A DNA stretch of 64,000 bases, from positions 468,145 to 532,144 of the forward strand of contig NBIV01000018.1 in NCBI GenBank assembly GCA_003194525.1, written 5' to 3'. Numbering within the stretch: the stretch's first letter is position 1; each line of letters opens with the position of its first letter. Made by a program: the position numbers and the translations under genes. The notes beneath the pieces are model-generated. The model saw only the letters and a program-made list of their open reading frames with translations. It made no database searches and had not been told where the DNA came from. Below are positions 11,276 to 23,239 of the stretch, piece after piece. The stretch is from Gracilariopsis chorda. Lineage: Eukaryota; Rhodophyta; Florideophyceae; Gracilariales; Gracilariaceae.

Positions 11276-14200
11276 GAGGTGACGCTTCGAAAGTGAAGAA
11301 TTGCGACGGTATTTTGCTGTCCTTACATCTATCTATGTAAACTCATCGCTAGGTGGGTGGCTGTCTGACAGTGGCTAGTGCTATCTGCAGCGGTCAAATC
11401 CATTTGGGGTGAGAGATTGCACCTTCCAAAACAAATGCGAGCCAATTCCGGAACTGGCACAAGTTTCCTGGTCTCGGCCTATCATTTTCCTTGTTTCTCA
11501 TCACTTCTACAGGTCAACACTGGTCGCTAAAGCTCCGGCACGATATGCAAATGGTGTAGATCGGCAACATTTTATGTGTGCGCTCATGCTCATGTACATC
11601 TTTACGAACTCAAAGAAGGGGATGTGAGTATCGACATTGCTCAGATATACTTAATGCTCAATTATCTTTTATGCGCATGTAGCTCTCATTTTGGAGTTCG
11701 AACAATGACAAACTTCTACAACGTGATACAAAAGTTTCAGCCTTTGTTCGTGTCTATGAACTCTGATTAATTCGCAGAATGCAGCACTCTACGTTGATCA
11801 TGGTTTCGCTGAGCCAGGAAACCATCATTCCAGACATTCAGCGAAAGGAAGACACTGTCGCACATTGATGCATTATGTTCAACTCATGAATACACACCAG
11901 CACCTTGTTGCCGGTAAATGGCGAAATTGGTTCATAAAGAAACCTGTGGAGTGTAAGCCGGTGAGTCTTGCACAGACGGTAGAGGAAATCAAATGCCGTC
12001 AGTTGGTGATGGGCGTGTCGTTGCTGAGTTTTCATGAGAGTGCAGGTGCATATGGCTTGTAGAAAAATGTTGTAAGCACTATTGCTCTGCTCTTGAACCA
12101 TGTGACTGTAAATTACATCGGGAGAGACAGCATATAAACTGCAAATAGCTTGCAGCAGGTTTGTCGCTGGATGTTTCAAAGCAAATTGAGAGAACTGGCC
12201 ACCAAGGTAGCTAAACCTTTGTCAGTGCAAGGGGCAGATTGTGGATTCTTTTCAGATTGCTTGCGGAGATGGGTTTAACAATGGAAGACTGGGTGCCCTG
12301 ACTGCTGGTGCCTGAGTAAGCTATATCGTGAATCCCCGAGCGATAGGGTTCTGTCGCATATCTGCTTGAGAAACATGCACATTCGGTAGGGTAGGAACGT
12401 GTTTTACGGTGAGAAATTGCAGGGTGGATGGTACAAATTGATTCGTTACGTTTGCGCTGCAGAAGAGGGTCAGCTGAAAGTGTACAGCCGGGTTTTCCCG
12501 AACAGTTGGTGATATGAACCCCGCGAAGAGCATGTTTAGAAGCTGAAGCGCGATGATACGAACGTAGTGACTTTTTCGTGCTCTATGTTCGACTTTGTGG
12601 GAACCTCTGCTGCTACATATCTCGAATATGGAGGCAAGACAAGTGTTGTGGCTTGTGGTCCGCGAATTGCATGCACAGAAGTGTGTCTTGTAGCGTTTAC
12701 TGCTGGTAGATATCGTTATTATTTGTTGTGGGTCTCTTGCGGAGAACCGTTCGCGATGGTAACCCTTTTCGCGTCTCTCTCTTGACACGAGAGAATACGG
12801 GTACAACTCTTGACAGCACATCACGTTGTGTCACTGGCGAATATCACGTGCTGCTGAGAACTTGTTTATGAGCATTCAATGTCCTTCCCAGTCCATCTCG
12901 TGCTTCAATACACATCGACTGAGCCTTTGCAGGGACGAAGCTGTGGACTGTAAGAATATCCGCTTTTGTATTGCCGCCTGCAATGAGATGACCGACAAAG
13001 GTCTTTTAGTCCATTTGAATTTTGGTTTTCTTCGCTTGGAAAAGTCAGCAATTCAGTCACATTCTCTTTCCACGTTTTACCGCCCTCTGCTACGCATTGG
13101 CAGATTTGCTTGTGTTCCAACGGTATGAAAGTGTAATAGAGATCACTGGCACGGACAACTTAAGAACATTATATGTCACAAGAAGAGAAACCTCGAGCTC
13201 TGTTGTGAACTCCGACGGCGCTGTTGGCATGGACGCTCGTACCCAAAGTGATACCGATGTCAATGCATAAATTGTTCCTACAAGCGCTCAGCAAACCATT
13301 TGAAACGCCTTCCATATCGTTCAAAGAGTTACTGGGGGATCCGAAGAAGATGCGATTGCGCCTTCAGCCACGAACCCTTCGTCGAATCAAACTCGTATCT
13401 CAGTTCCTTAAGGACCATATCATTCAGAAATGTCGCTGCAAGTAACAAAACTTCACGCTCCGGAGCTCAATTACCACATAGATGGTGAGGAAGTGCTCAA
13501 ACCTCACGAATGAGCCAAGAACACGACGCGATTTTCCAAAGCCAAGCTATGCGGCTCTGTGACAGCAGAATAACAGAAATATTCAATTCTAACTGGTGGT
13601 GCAGCAAAAGTAGTGGTGTTTTAAAACATTCCCCATCAGTACATGCATGTCCGGGATGCGTTGGGTTCTGAAAAATGAAGAGGCTAGCCTAAGTCACTAT
13701 GAGGACCCGTGATGATGCCACTGGCATGCAGTTTCGCATCAGTGCCATTCGCAGGAATGGAGAAGTCGCTGCTTCTGCCGTTCTTTCTTTTCTTCTTTCT
13801 TTTTTATGGGCACACATTACCTACGGCATTGTGGTAGAATCTAACACTACAAGGGAGCTTTTCTTCGTCTAACATGCTAAACTCTATGTACGTAAAGCTC
13901 CTCAGAAAGAAAGATTTTCTCTGCCCCGTAGTACCAATCTCTACTCATGTCCCCGGAATGTAGCCGATGACTGCTGCTTGCTCTCACCTTGCAGCAGCCG
14001 TGTTGCGCTCACTAGCTACTATCTCGGAACATTGAAAGATCAGCACCAAGCTTCTACGGAAAGACCCGACATCGGATCCATGTCGTTCTGACGCGGCTCG
14101 CCTTTTCCATTCTTTTCTCTGCTATTCCTTCCCTTTCTACCAGAAGACATCAGCTAAGGGGCACAAGACGACAAGGCGGATTCCAATGTGCCTCGTTTTC

Positions 14201-15403
14201 GTCTTCTAGAAGCACTAACGACGTTCTACCCACCCTTTCCTCCTTACCCTTGGCGATTTCGGGTAGTTGAACCGACCACACACGTGCTTTTCTTCAATCT
14301 TGGCGCAAGCTCCGTAAAAACCCTGTAAAGCCATTTGGATCCTTGTACAGGCGGGCCTGTTTTCTTCCCTTATCCACGCGATGCTGAGATGCTGCGTGAG
14401 GTAAGACTGCCGCCTCAGTTTCCGTAGCAAACTCCTGACCCTTCCGGGAAATTCAGGGAAAGGATGGCAAGATCTTCTGGGAAGCGCGTGCGTCGCGCCT
14501 ACCGTTTCGCACAGCTTAGCGGGGGCTTCTTCTGGACAGAGCCACCCAGGTCGCTTAGGGCCGTCGGTCTGCCGACTGCCTGGTCGCTTTTACATACAAC
14601 CCGGGTCGACGAAGGCGACCAGTCCGCCGATCGCCTGGGCGAGTTTAACGACGTCCCGGGTCCCTCTGCCATTGCACGTAATGTTGGTTTAGTGCTCAAA
14701 AGCCATTGACGACTTCGTCCTTATCTTACTGGCAAGCAATAAGGCTTTCGGGTTTGACGATTTCGGACTTCTATCTGAAAGAATAATGAAATGAATGGGA
14801 AACAACGATCTGAACTATGGCAGTGAAATCAGGAAGTATTGTTTACCCACGGATAAACAACCATAGGATGATCCAGCACCAGAGAAAGAACTACTACGGA
14901 GGATGATATGGGATACTTCTAGATAAGGGAATTTAGGACGGAGGTGTGTTTTTGATCTAGGGGAGGGAACAAGGAGTTGGGGTGCCAACGGGTAATGCGC
15001 GTGCCCCGATATCCCCGCGTGGGAAAGAAAAGTGCAACTCTCCGTGCAAACGAGATTTAGTTCAGATAACGCCTCTGACTCGGGTTTCGTCTTACTGCCC
15101 TCCAATTCTCGTCGTGTACTTTGTCCTCTTGGCTTCAAAACAAATGCAAAACTCCAAGCAGAAGATAATAGGAATACGTCAGCTTTTGTTTCCATAACGA
15201 TTCTTTACTTCAAACATCAGATGAGAGATCTCTAGTTCTCATGAATCTCCATTTTTTTCTCTACGTATGTTACCTCAAGGTTGTGTACTGCGTCCTTCTA
15301 GAAGTTTTTGGATGATCGGTTTCCAATTATACCGTACCATTTGCACATCTAAGCTTAATGCCTGGAATGCCCACGCAGCGTAATCACTTACGGTTTGGTT
15401 TTC

Positions 15404-17788
15404 CTAATTTCGAAAACCATTAGGGTGTACGTTCGACAGTGGAAAAACGCTTTCACTGACATTCGCATTGGGTGTTACTGACGGGTATGCCGTAGTTTCC
15501 AGTTGCGTCCGAGCAATTGGATTCACTTGAGCAACTCCTTGTGGGTTGTGACCTTGCCAGGTTTGCATGAGGGGCGTAGCGAGCACATTTCCTACTACGT
15601 GAGGGTTGTATTGTAGGTTTGTAAGATGTGCGTGCGGATTAGATTGAGTATTTCCCATGTTTCGAGTTGGTTCCCAATGAGCTGTGCGCGCAAACTGATC
15701 TCTACCAGATGTCTGGTGAACATAGTTTGCAGTGGACGCAGCATGACGGGGTTGAAGGCCACTCTCAGCACTACCATAAACTGCGCTAGGATTGTAGAGT
15801 TGACTTTCAGGAAGTGTGGTGAGGGTGGGCAAAGGCTGCGGGCAGTCCATCGTGGGTAAATGCTGAGCGTAGGGAAGATATTGATCCGTTCCAGCCGAAG
15901 TGGGAAAAGGGTTGTGTTGCAGCTGAGGACCAGGCACGTCCAACGAACCGAGAGAATACCGATGAGGCACAGCAGGGTAGCATTGTGTGGCAGTTATGTT
16001 CCTGGATTGCACATATCGGCCCGTTGCGGTTGTATCGAAAGGAAGAACCGGCTGCACTGGAAGCGCAACATTTCTTTGGACACTCAATGCCGAAGGATGC
16101 GCGACAGTTGGGTTTCGACGACAACCCGTTATTGTAGCCCCCACATTCGATCGCTGTCCTGGCTGTAAGACTTGGGGCGCCGTAAACTGGGAAGGCTGCG
16201 ATTGTCTTCCATGCGGCGGCAGGACAATTGATGAAGGTTGTGACGCATGTAGCCCAACTGTTTGAACATTGCTTGCTGATTGCAGCCTGGAAGCGATTTT
16301 CTCGTTGCGAGCAATCGAGCCTTGGAATGTGCCGGTCCGACCAGCGAGAGCTTGTGACAGTGACTGTGCTCGATCTACTGAGGGCGGCTTTGTGCGGCTT
16401 CCACAGGCGCGACGCGCAGCAGGTTTTGTAATACCTCCCGATTCAGACTCGCTCAACACAGAAGGGCGAGGAACTTTCTTGCCCCTTTTCGTTCCACCGA
16501 TCTTCGTCGCAGGGTTCGTAATTGATTGCGGTTTTGTTTTCGGTGCACTCTTGTTTCCCGTACGACATTCACCACCAGCATTTTTCCCTGGCGTTGATTG
16601 AAGAGTTTCGAGAAACCTCATTGCGCCTTCATAAACCTCGTCATTCAAGAGTGCCGATACGTCGTTAGGAGATGGGCTCTCGGGATCTTGACGACGGAAA
16701 CTGCCATTGATAGTCGGGGGCCTCGAGACAACTGCTTGAGGTGCAGGGAGCGCTCGTGGTTGGGGTGGACAAGAGGTCAATCCGCGATTATTGACTCTTG
16801 AAAGATCTGAGCCATCAGCATTCCGTGCAGCTGCGACTGGAAGACTTGCTGCATTTGGTGTAACAGCGGATGAAGATCGAGCTTGCACGGTGGAAGAAGG
16901 TACAGATGCAGCCAGCTCAGCTATGAGCGAATCTGTATCCAAAAACCTCATCACCTTTTCATAGGCTTCATCGTTTAACAGAATGTCAAGTTGAGCTCTT
17001 GACGGAACCTGTTCGGACACACTTAAGTGTGCAAGCCTATTAATTCCTACCCCAGGCGTTTGCTTGGGATCTGAGTTGTTGTTGTGCTGCTGCGGGGGTT
17101 TTGCCGCTGCTTGTCGTTTCTGTCCACGCTTAGAGGTTTTGGAAACCCCTGTCGGCTTTTTTGGGGGAAGCTGAGCCCTATTGCTTGAGATGTTTCTCCT
17201 CACCCCTCCGGTTCGGTGTCTTGATGTTGAAGCCCTCGGAGTTTGTTTGTCCGCTTGAGCTCGTGCTGCCATTCGGCCTTTGTTTTCCTTACTTCCGCTG
17301 CATGCTCTTTGACCAATTTCTGACTTTGTTCGTGGACCTACCCCAACACTTGTAGGAGGGATCGGTACGCTTCTGAAGCCAGAATGGTCCCTAAGATATT
17401 CTTGAGAAGTCTTAGGTTGAACATTAGTGCTCCTAATAGCATCTGAGCGTACCATAGTGGTTTCTGCACGCTCGTGAACATCATGATTCCCCTGTTCGGC
17501 GATCGTTTCAGCGTCTTTGATGGTATCAATTCTTGCTGAAGCGCTCTCTCCCAAGTCTGATGCCTGCGCCATTGATTGTCGACGCCCCAGCGCTTGAAGC
17601 CCTGCGAGCGGATCAAATTCCAGCTTGGATTGCAATTCATCGTTTCGCGAGAGATCGGATATCGTACGCGAGAGAAACAGGTTCTCACGTGGTGGGATCT
17701 TCGCCTCTTCTTTGTTTTCTTTGGCGGCTGAAACAACATTCGCTGCCTTCTTGCCGGTTCCGGGATTGATAGTTCTCCTTCCGTTCAT
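15404..17788 (-). CDS. Unrecognised 794-residue disordered protein with a duplicated LLNDE-x-YE-x2-MRFL motif
   Basis: This is a single uninterrupted frame from the ATG at 17786-17788; the slightly longer frame has no earlier ATG. The protein is Ser-, Gln-, Pro- and Asn-rich and lacks a signal peptide or membrane span. Basic stretches in the first third (for example RGQKRQAAAKPP) suggest a nuclear location. Two short conserved-looking blocks stand out, LLNDEAYEKVMRFLDT and LLNDEVYEGAMRFLET, separated by over 100 residues of low-complexity sequence; each is preceded by a Ser/Pro or Arg-rich segment. Such duplicated helical motifs in disorder are typical of docking motifs for one partner. The C-terminal 300 residues are N-, Y-, P- and Q-rich. 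No known family is recognised. Confidence 0.7.
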   Translation of the reverse strand: MNGRRTINPGTGKKAANVVSAAKENKEEAKIPPRENLFLSRTISDLSRNDELQSKLEFDPLAGLQALGRRQSMAQASDLGESASARIDTIKDAETIAEQGNHDVHERAETTMVRSDAIRSTNVQPKTSQEYLRDHSGFRSVPIPPTSVGVGPRTKSEIGQRACSGSKENKGRMAARAQADKQTPRASTSRHRTGGVRRNISSNRAQLPPKKPTGVSKTSKRGQKRQAAAKPPQQHNNNSDPKQTPGVGINRLAHLSVSEQVPSRAQLDILLNDEAYEKVMRFLDTDSLIAELAASVPSSTVQARSSSAVTPNAASLPVAAARNADGSDLSRVNNRGLTSCPPQPRALPAPQAVVSRPPTINGSFRRQDPESPSPNDVSALLNDEVYEGAMRFLETLQSTPGKNAGGECRTGNKSAPKTKPQSITNPATKIGGTKRGKKVPRPSVLSESESGGITKPAARRACGSRTKPPSVDRAQSLSQALAGRTGTFQGSIARNEKIASRLQSASNVQTVGLHASQPSSIVLPPHGRQSQPSQFTAPQVLQPGQRSNVGATITGCRRNPTVAHPSALSVQRNVALPVQPVLPFDTTATGRYVQSRNITATQCYPAVPHRYSLGSLDVPGPQLQHNPFPTSAGTDQYLPYAQHLPTMDCPQPLPTLTTLPESQLYNPSAVYGSAESGLQPRHAASTANYVHQTSGRDQFARTAHWEPTRNMGNTQSNPHAHLTNLQYNPHVVGNVLATPLMQTWQGHNPQGVAQVNPIARTQLETTAYPSVTPNANVSESVFPLSNVHPNGFRN

Positions 17789-18580
17789 TGTTGTCTTGTA
17801 CAACACAAGTGCGAAAAGTTATAAGCCGGAATACTCTGTGATGGTAAAAATGGCGGGATGGAATAGGTTCAAATGGATGTGCACTGGAGACACGGGTCAT
17901 GTGTTGCTGGGCCTAAGATGTTACCTTCTTTTATACGTTCAGCCAATGGCATCGACTGCGAATCAGTTCGGCCTAACCATAAGACTGTCGGCATTCAAAT
18001 TGTGAAGCGTGAATTACTGATAGTATGGCGCAGATAAATTGCAAAGTATTCAAAACAACCAAAAAGTTACAAACATATTAACTAGTGACGTGTTAGGATT
18101 GGAATTCAAGGCAGTACCATTGAATATCTGTATATTTCCTTTCACAACCAAATGATAAATAAAGGACTGGGGTTTACTTCTGACTTGCTATCCAAAGGAA
18201 ACCAATTTGGACATCAGTTATTCGAATTCGGATATAGGAAGCGTTCGGTATGGTAAGCGTATGTGGCATTGATGGGTTATGTGAGTTCATGAATTAATGT
18301 CAACTGTGCATGTCAACGATGCCACCGTGTTGCAAGTCGATGCATGGCGAGGTACTAAACAAGCTATACAAGTAAGTAGAACAGAACTACTCCCAAAAAG
18401 TTAACAAAAGGTATTTCGGCCATCGGGGGATCCGTACACCTAATGTCAAGGGCAGAAGTTGCACAAAACCTAAATACAGATTTCTGGAACGTCCATACCC
18501 AAGAATCCATCACCATTTAGATCTATCCTTCGAGAAGAAGGCCATCAATAAAAAACTACCACAGAAACACTTTCACTAGG
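17789..18580. other. Intergenic, AT-richer, no gene
   Basis: This is the upstream flank of the 794-residue gene and the left flank of a LINE relic. No coding frame or repeat was identified. The 5' boundary of the LINE relic may extend into it. Confidence 0.4.
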
Positions 18581-19366
18581 ATGCGTGAAGGCGACCCGTT
18601 GCGACATCACAGCCATTCTCTGCGAAGAATCTACCTTCGTACGGCAAGCTGCAACGGATGTTGCTTCTCACACACCCAGAATGCTTCACATCAAAGCAGA
18701 CCCAATTTGCCGGATTTACAAAGAAAGCTGCAAGCGTTCCGCTACACTTTGTTTCCGAATCTGTGGGGAACACCTTTGATCTTCGTACTCGTATTACAAT
18801 GCCTTACCGCGAAAAGAAAAACCACGAAGATGTTCCAGACTTTCCCTTCACAAAGCAAGCCCCACAGAAGTGCCTTTGGATACCAGGACACTGCGGGTTA
18901 CCACAAAACGAAGCTGCCGACGAACTTGCAAAGAAAAAGTCTTGGTCTCCCTATAGCGCAGCAGCTCCAAAAAGAGATCGAATTTCTGGAAGAGGAACAG
19001 AGAATTCGCGTTCGTCTTACTAGCGCAGAGCAAGTAAGCGAAATCCCAGAGTCACTTTCAAATGTATTGACTCTAAGGAGGGCGCATACTGCCCTGTCGC
19101 AAACATTTACCGGTCACGTTCCGACGCTACATCCGGTCTCTACGTTTCTTCACAACAGGGAATGTTTCTGCCCGCTCGGATGTGGGCTCAACATACTTAA
19201 TAGTGTAGACCATTTCGTTCTTAGATGCCGCCGAAGAGCGGCGTTTCGGTGTCGAGAACTCCCGCCTCTCCGTGAGAGGCAGGGCTCTCACGCCGAGTCA
19301 AAAGTAAGGACATGGCCAGAAAAGCTGTTGGTTTATCTAGAGAGAGAGGGGTTCTTCTCCTTGTAG
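18581..19366 (+). pseudogene. LINE relic: RNase H fragment and C-terminal zinc region, frameshifted
   Basis: Two overlapping frames hold the pieces. One frame (18658-19023) contains CLWIPGHCGLPQNEAADELA, the histidine loop and final Asp region of the RNase H domain found in many non-LTR elements. After a frame change near 18940 the second frame gives a helical segment (QKEIEFLEEEQRIRVRL) and a Cys/His cluster (CFCPLGCG...DHFVLRC), the usual C-terminal zinc knuckle after RNase H, then stops at 19364-19366. No reverse transcriptase remains upstream, so the copy is 5'-truncated and dead. The 3' flank carries the tail repeat. Confidence 0.75.
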
Positions 19367-19403
19367 CCCCTACCTGTAACAGAATACCACTCGCTTAGCA
19401 TTA

Positions 19404-19575
19404 CGACCATTCCATATGATTACATCACGACCATACAAGTAGTATAAGTACAGAGGTCATTGATAGAGTGAGGCTCTGCTTTGTTCCAGTCATCGGCAGT
19501 GTGTCGATCCTGGTTCTGTTAAAGATGCTCAGTACCAGTTCGCATCAGCATCCATTATATTACACTACCGTAGTC
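19404..19575 (+). repeat. LINE 3'-tail repeat, copy B
   Basis: This copy begins some 40 bp after the stop of the LINE coding relic, so it probably represents that element's 3' untranslated region. It is related to copies A (11103-11275) and C (23240-23400), with many substitutions. Confidence 0.6.
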
Positions 19576-20147
19576 TTGGAATTAGAGACAGGAGCTCATA
19601 CAAAACACAAACACACACAGAAGTGCCATTATACAGAAGACACTACGATGTCGGGTGTAAGACCATTAAGCAAAGAGTTCACAAAGAAACGAAAATAGGA
19701 AGTTCGTCGTGCGAATCGCGCGTGACAACAGCTGACAAATGTAACACCCAAAACAAAATGGTGACAAGAAGCATATTTACTATTCTAAAGTCTTTGATTA
19801 TTTATTTATACTTTCGTTTGACATTGCAAACAGTAAGACTCTTTCGCTTCTCCGATTCTTCGCCTCATACGCTTCTTTTGCGCATCCATGTGTGTGTGTG
19901 TGTGGATACGGGCACATGCCTCTGGTATTCGCTTTCTACAGGTAGAATGCTAATTATCTATTCGACCGCGCATCTATAGATTTGCTTCTGGGCTGCACCG
20001 CTGTTGCTTCTTGGATACTAAGCTACTCGTAGTTTGATTTTTCTTCTTTTTTGTGGTCAGCAGCTTTCTATTGCTAAGCTGAAGGAGAGCTTTCATAAAA
20101 GCGTTCTCTCTTCAGGAAGGCCAAGAACGTCTGTGGCTCATGTTGAA
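19576..20147. other. Intergenic with a short GT microsatellite
   Basis: A (TG)n run of about eight units lies near 19888-19903. No gene was seen. A second LINE relic in the opposite direction begins at the right edge. Confidence 0.4.
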
Positions 20148-20504
20148 TTATCTGTTGTATACTTTCCGTACACTGCTTTGGAGACCAGCCAACAACTCTC
20201 TACGGGCAGCATCTTTCCGCGGGCATCGAAAAACGACATGGTCGCAGTCTTTCTTCACATTCATTCCACAGTCACATCCGAGCATTCTTTCTTCAAGAAA
20301 TGTCGCCACTGGATACAAAGTAGAGACGGTGTAGAATTGAGCGAGGTTTCCTTCAGCGTTTCGCCCATCCGCGTCTGTAACAAACGCGGGACAGTGCTGA
20401 AGGAGCCGTTTTCCTCTAATAGACAATGATAATTCCGCTCTAACGTCTGGCATGTCAATTGGGTCATTTGAGTGTTCTGTGTCCGCCATTAGGTTTTCTT
20501 TCAT
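20148..20504 (-). pseudogene. Second LINE relic (C-terminal zinc region only), opposite strand
   Basis: A 118-residue frame contains YPVATFLEERMLGCDCGMN followed by DCDHVVFRCPRKDAARREL. This matches the spacing and sequence of the zinc region in the relic at 18581-19366 (HPVSTFLHNRE...CGLN, DHFVLRCRRR). No reverse transcriptase or RNase H is present upstream. The two relics come from the same or a closely related LINE family, have diverged well apart, and lie in inverted orientation. Confidence 0.65.
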
Positions 20505-21035
20505 TTCGATTTGGACTGCGCGTTACACTCAGAGTTTATTACCACCCGAGCCACGTTGGCTTTTACAGTTACCGAAAGTCAGAACTGCCTTATGTCCATG
20601 TGCAAAGAGCTATTGCAAATGAACTAGAACATCTGCCGTGCGTGCGAAATATAACCATTCATCTTTCATGATGTCCAGCCCTCTGAAAAGCACACTAACG
20701 GGACGACGTAAAAGACTAACTAGATATTCATGACGTGGTCAGCTTGGTAGTTGTGATACCCAGAGTGAAGAACCTGGGCATACACAGCTTAACAAATGGC
20801 GACAAATCAAGTGAAACTGGCGTCAGTTCCCAGTGCATGCATGTGGGGAAACTGCTGTGGCACGGGGTTGTGTTGTGTGGGAGCATGTTGTTCAGATACC
20901 AGATAGGACATGCCACATAGCTTGCGACTGCGGAAAAGAAACAATCGAAAGGTGCAACAAAATTAACCCTAATAAAATGCTTACATCGCTGAATGTCGAC
21001 TTGATCGGACAAATGCAGCAAAACTCCAACGACAG
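20505..21035. other. Intergenic, possible further LINE debris
   Basis: A short plus-strand frame at 20833-21105 contains CHIACDCGKETIE, faintly like the LINE zinc region, but too little remains to call. No other feature was seen. Confidence 0.3.
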
Positions 21036-21875
21036 TCAGCATCGAAAACGTTTCATACACGTCTTCGAAGCGGTGAGCAACGCCACAGAGCTTGGGCTAC
21101 CATAGTCCCATCTTCCATACGAAGCATTCTGGCCACCAATAACATCGCAGTCCAGCAAAGAAAAACCAAGCCTGTTGAAGAAGCGCTCTGAATCTATTGA
21201 CACATCATCCTCACAACCACGGTCACACAAATCACGCCCGTCGTCATTGGTATTAACGTCCAAAAACAAAATGCTTCCCGTCGGACTTAGCGCTGAAATA
21301 TCCTTCAAAATGTCCTGCAGCCGGCCATCTGAGAACCGCATATTTCGTCGTTCAATATGCCAAACAGATCGTCTACAAGTTTGAAAACCGGCATCAAGCA
21401 AACAAGAAACCCAGTGAGAATCATGTGCAGTATGATCCACTTTGATCCGCGTTAGCGCCGCGGCTTGACACAGAGGAGAAGGTTGCATAGAATCAATAAG
21501 CTCTTCCTTAAGCTCAACCACATCTGGGAAATCAATCTCGAAAACACTGACCGAATTCGACACTTCAGTTAGTCGGTAGGGTCGTGTATCCATTCCAGCG
21601 CCAAGTAAAACAAGCTGCACATCACCAATACCACTCAGGTAGCGGGATACTAGATCGTCGAGGTAGCGGGCACGAATTAAATTTTCGGTGTACACCTTTT
21701 GCATGTCCTGGGCATGGGATAAAGCGGAAATTCCGGCAAGGCGGGCAGCGTAAGGATCGCGGATAAGGGCATCGTTCCGTTGCGATTCAATTGCGCGAAT
21801 AGCGGCGTGAAACTGCGCGCGAAGGATGTGTCGTTGGGCGTCGCGCGAATAAGAAGCAGGTGTTTTGGACGACAT
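21036..21875 (-). CDS. LCMT-family (TIGR00027-like) SAM-dependent methyltransferase
   Basis: This is an intact 279-residue frame from the ATG at 21873-21875. The SAM-binding core is clear: LVLLGAGMDTRPYRL (about residues 88-102) is the hallmark of the leucine carboxyl methyltransferase fold, followed by the acidic strand-2 segment FEIDFPDVVELKEEL, which binds the ribose. The N-terminal part (RDPYAARLAG and a following helix) fits the family. The usual EG-L-x-YL segment after strand 4 is altered here (SVWHIERRNMRFS). Eukaryotic LCMT1 methylates the C-terminal leucine of PP2A, but the overall look is nearer to the bacterial TIGR00027 group and polyketide-type O-methyltransferases, whose substrates are mostly unknown. 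Bacterial origin by transfer is possible but unproven. Confidence 0.8.
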   Translation of the reverse strand: MSSKTPASYSRDAQRHILRAQFHAAIRAIESQRNDALIRDPYAARLAGISALSHAQDMQKVYTENLIRARYLDDLVSRYLSGIGDVQLVLLGAGMDTRPYRLTEVSNSVSVFEIDFPDVVELKEELIDSMQPSPLCQAAALTRIKVDHTAHDSHWVSCLLDAGFQTCRRSVWHIERRNMRFSDGRLQDILKDISALSPTGSILFLDVNTNDDGRDLCDRGCEDDVSIDSERFFNRLGFSLLDCDVIGGQNASYGRWDYGSPSSVALLTASKTCMKRFRC

Positions 21876-23239
21876 GGTTAGCGCATGAGAGCAGTTAGAC
21901 TGGGGAGGGGTGAGCGGCTTTGACGAAGACGGAGACGTGTCTCTAAGAAGCGAAATGGAGAGGGCTTATTAGGAAAGGCCATTCTGTGGATGATCATGTG
22001 GGGCTTCCACTCGTGGCGGGCGATTCTGGAAGCGCGGCCGCTTGGGCTGGGTTGTTCGGCGCGGCGTAGCTGGCGTGCAGCGTTGAGAGTGGCGGGCGCC
22101 TTTCCTTTCGGTTGCACGCAGTTGCAGTAGGCTACGGATTGCTTTTTGCAGGTGCGTGATTGGGTGACGCATTTGCACACGTGGCGCCTCCGCGCCACTG
22201 CTGACACGTTCGCCAATTGAAGCGGCGCCAGGCATCAATTTCGCCGACCTGGATCGTTCCGTAACTGCTGAACTCCACTCCTCCAGTTTGGCAAGCGCTC
22301 GTGCATACGTACGAAGGGTAGGTGGTGCTCATTGGACGTTTACAGCTCCGAATCATGCCTCAGCTTTCCAGAAAAGAGGTGACTTCTCAAAGTGGCAAAA
22401 TAGGTCGTCGCCAATATCTACGCCGCCGATTATACTGCAAAGTCATGTACGGTTAGAATGACGGGTTACACTACTGTACCCTACATGACTTTGTGGTAGT
22501 CTGTCCTGGACTGCGGTGTCAACGCATCCAACTACCTTCACTGTTCTTCTTGCCACCGTGCGTGTTCTGCCAATGCGTGCTGTATCAACTGCTCGAAAGC
22601 ACCTCGGGGACGGGTTACTTTGCTTGTCGTTAGATACACTTGAGGATCTTTTGTTTCAGAATATCATTCGCGGCGACAATATCCGAAGTGCTATTGCTCA
22701 CGCGGTGCTGTTGGTAAGAGGTTTTCTATTCCTGATAACCCTTTATACGTGTTAGAGCAAGCAACCTTGGATGGCTGTTGTTCTCTGTAATGATTGGTCA
22801 CTCTTCCTTACACCTGTGTACCAGTTATACACGACGCCGCATCATTCCATATGCGGGCCTGATCTCCGTTCCGATACAGGCTTTAACATGCAAAGGGTAC
22901 ATATTATTATCGATATGCAGCCTTTTTTCCCCTCAACAATGCGGTGTTGGTAAGCTCCTGAACAATACTGCGCAAAGATACGGGGGTATCAGAAATTCAA
23001 TAAATTATCAGTCACGGCTGGGCAGATTGCGGAAGAGTGCTCTTCCGCTGGGAAGAATCCTTTCTTCCCTTACACATAATACCGCTTTGGAAAAGGCGTT
23101 TCCCGGCGAAACAAGCGATAGCCGTGGAGGAAGAGCGTGCGAAAAAACAGTAAGCCGATCGCTGTACAGTTTGAGCAATAGGCGAAAGCTCGGGGTGTCT
23201 GTAATAAAGTAACACCCGTTCAGTGCTATGTCAACTTGA

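Larger units (their letters stand above)
8208..15403. other. Gene-poor 7.2-kb region
   Basis: No convincing gene was found on either strand. Frames such as 8991-9416 (-), 9870-10289 (+) and 12321-12824 (-) have no recognisable domain and unremarkable composition. The identifiable contents are a MITE-like element at 10992-11099 and an adjoining relic of a LINE 3' tail at 11103-11275, both described separately. Confidence 0.5.

Noticed and set aside
12321-12824. 167-residue minus-strand frame
   Set aside because: Random-looking composition, no motif, isolated in gene-poor DNA.
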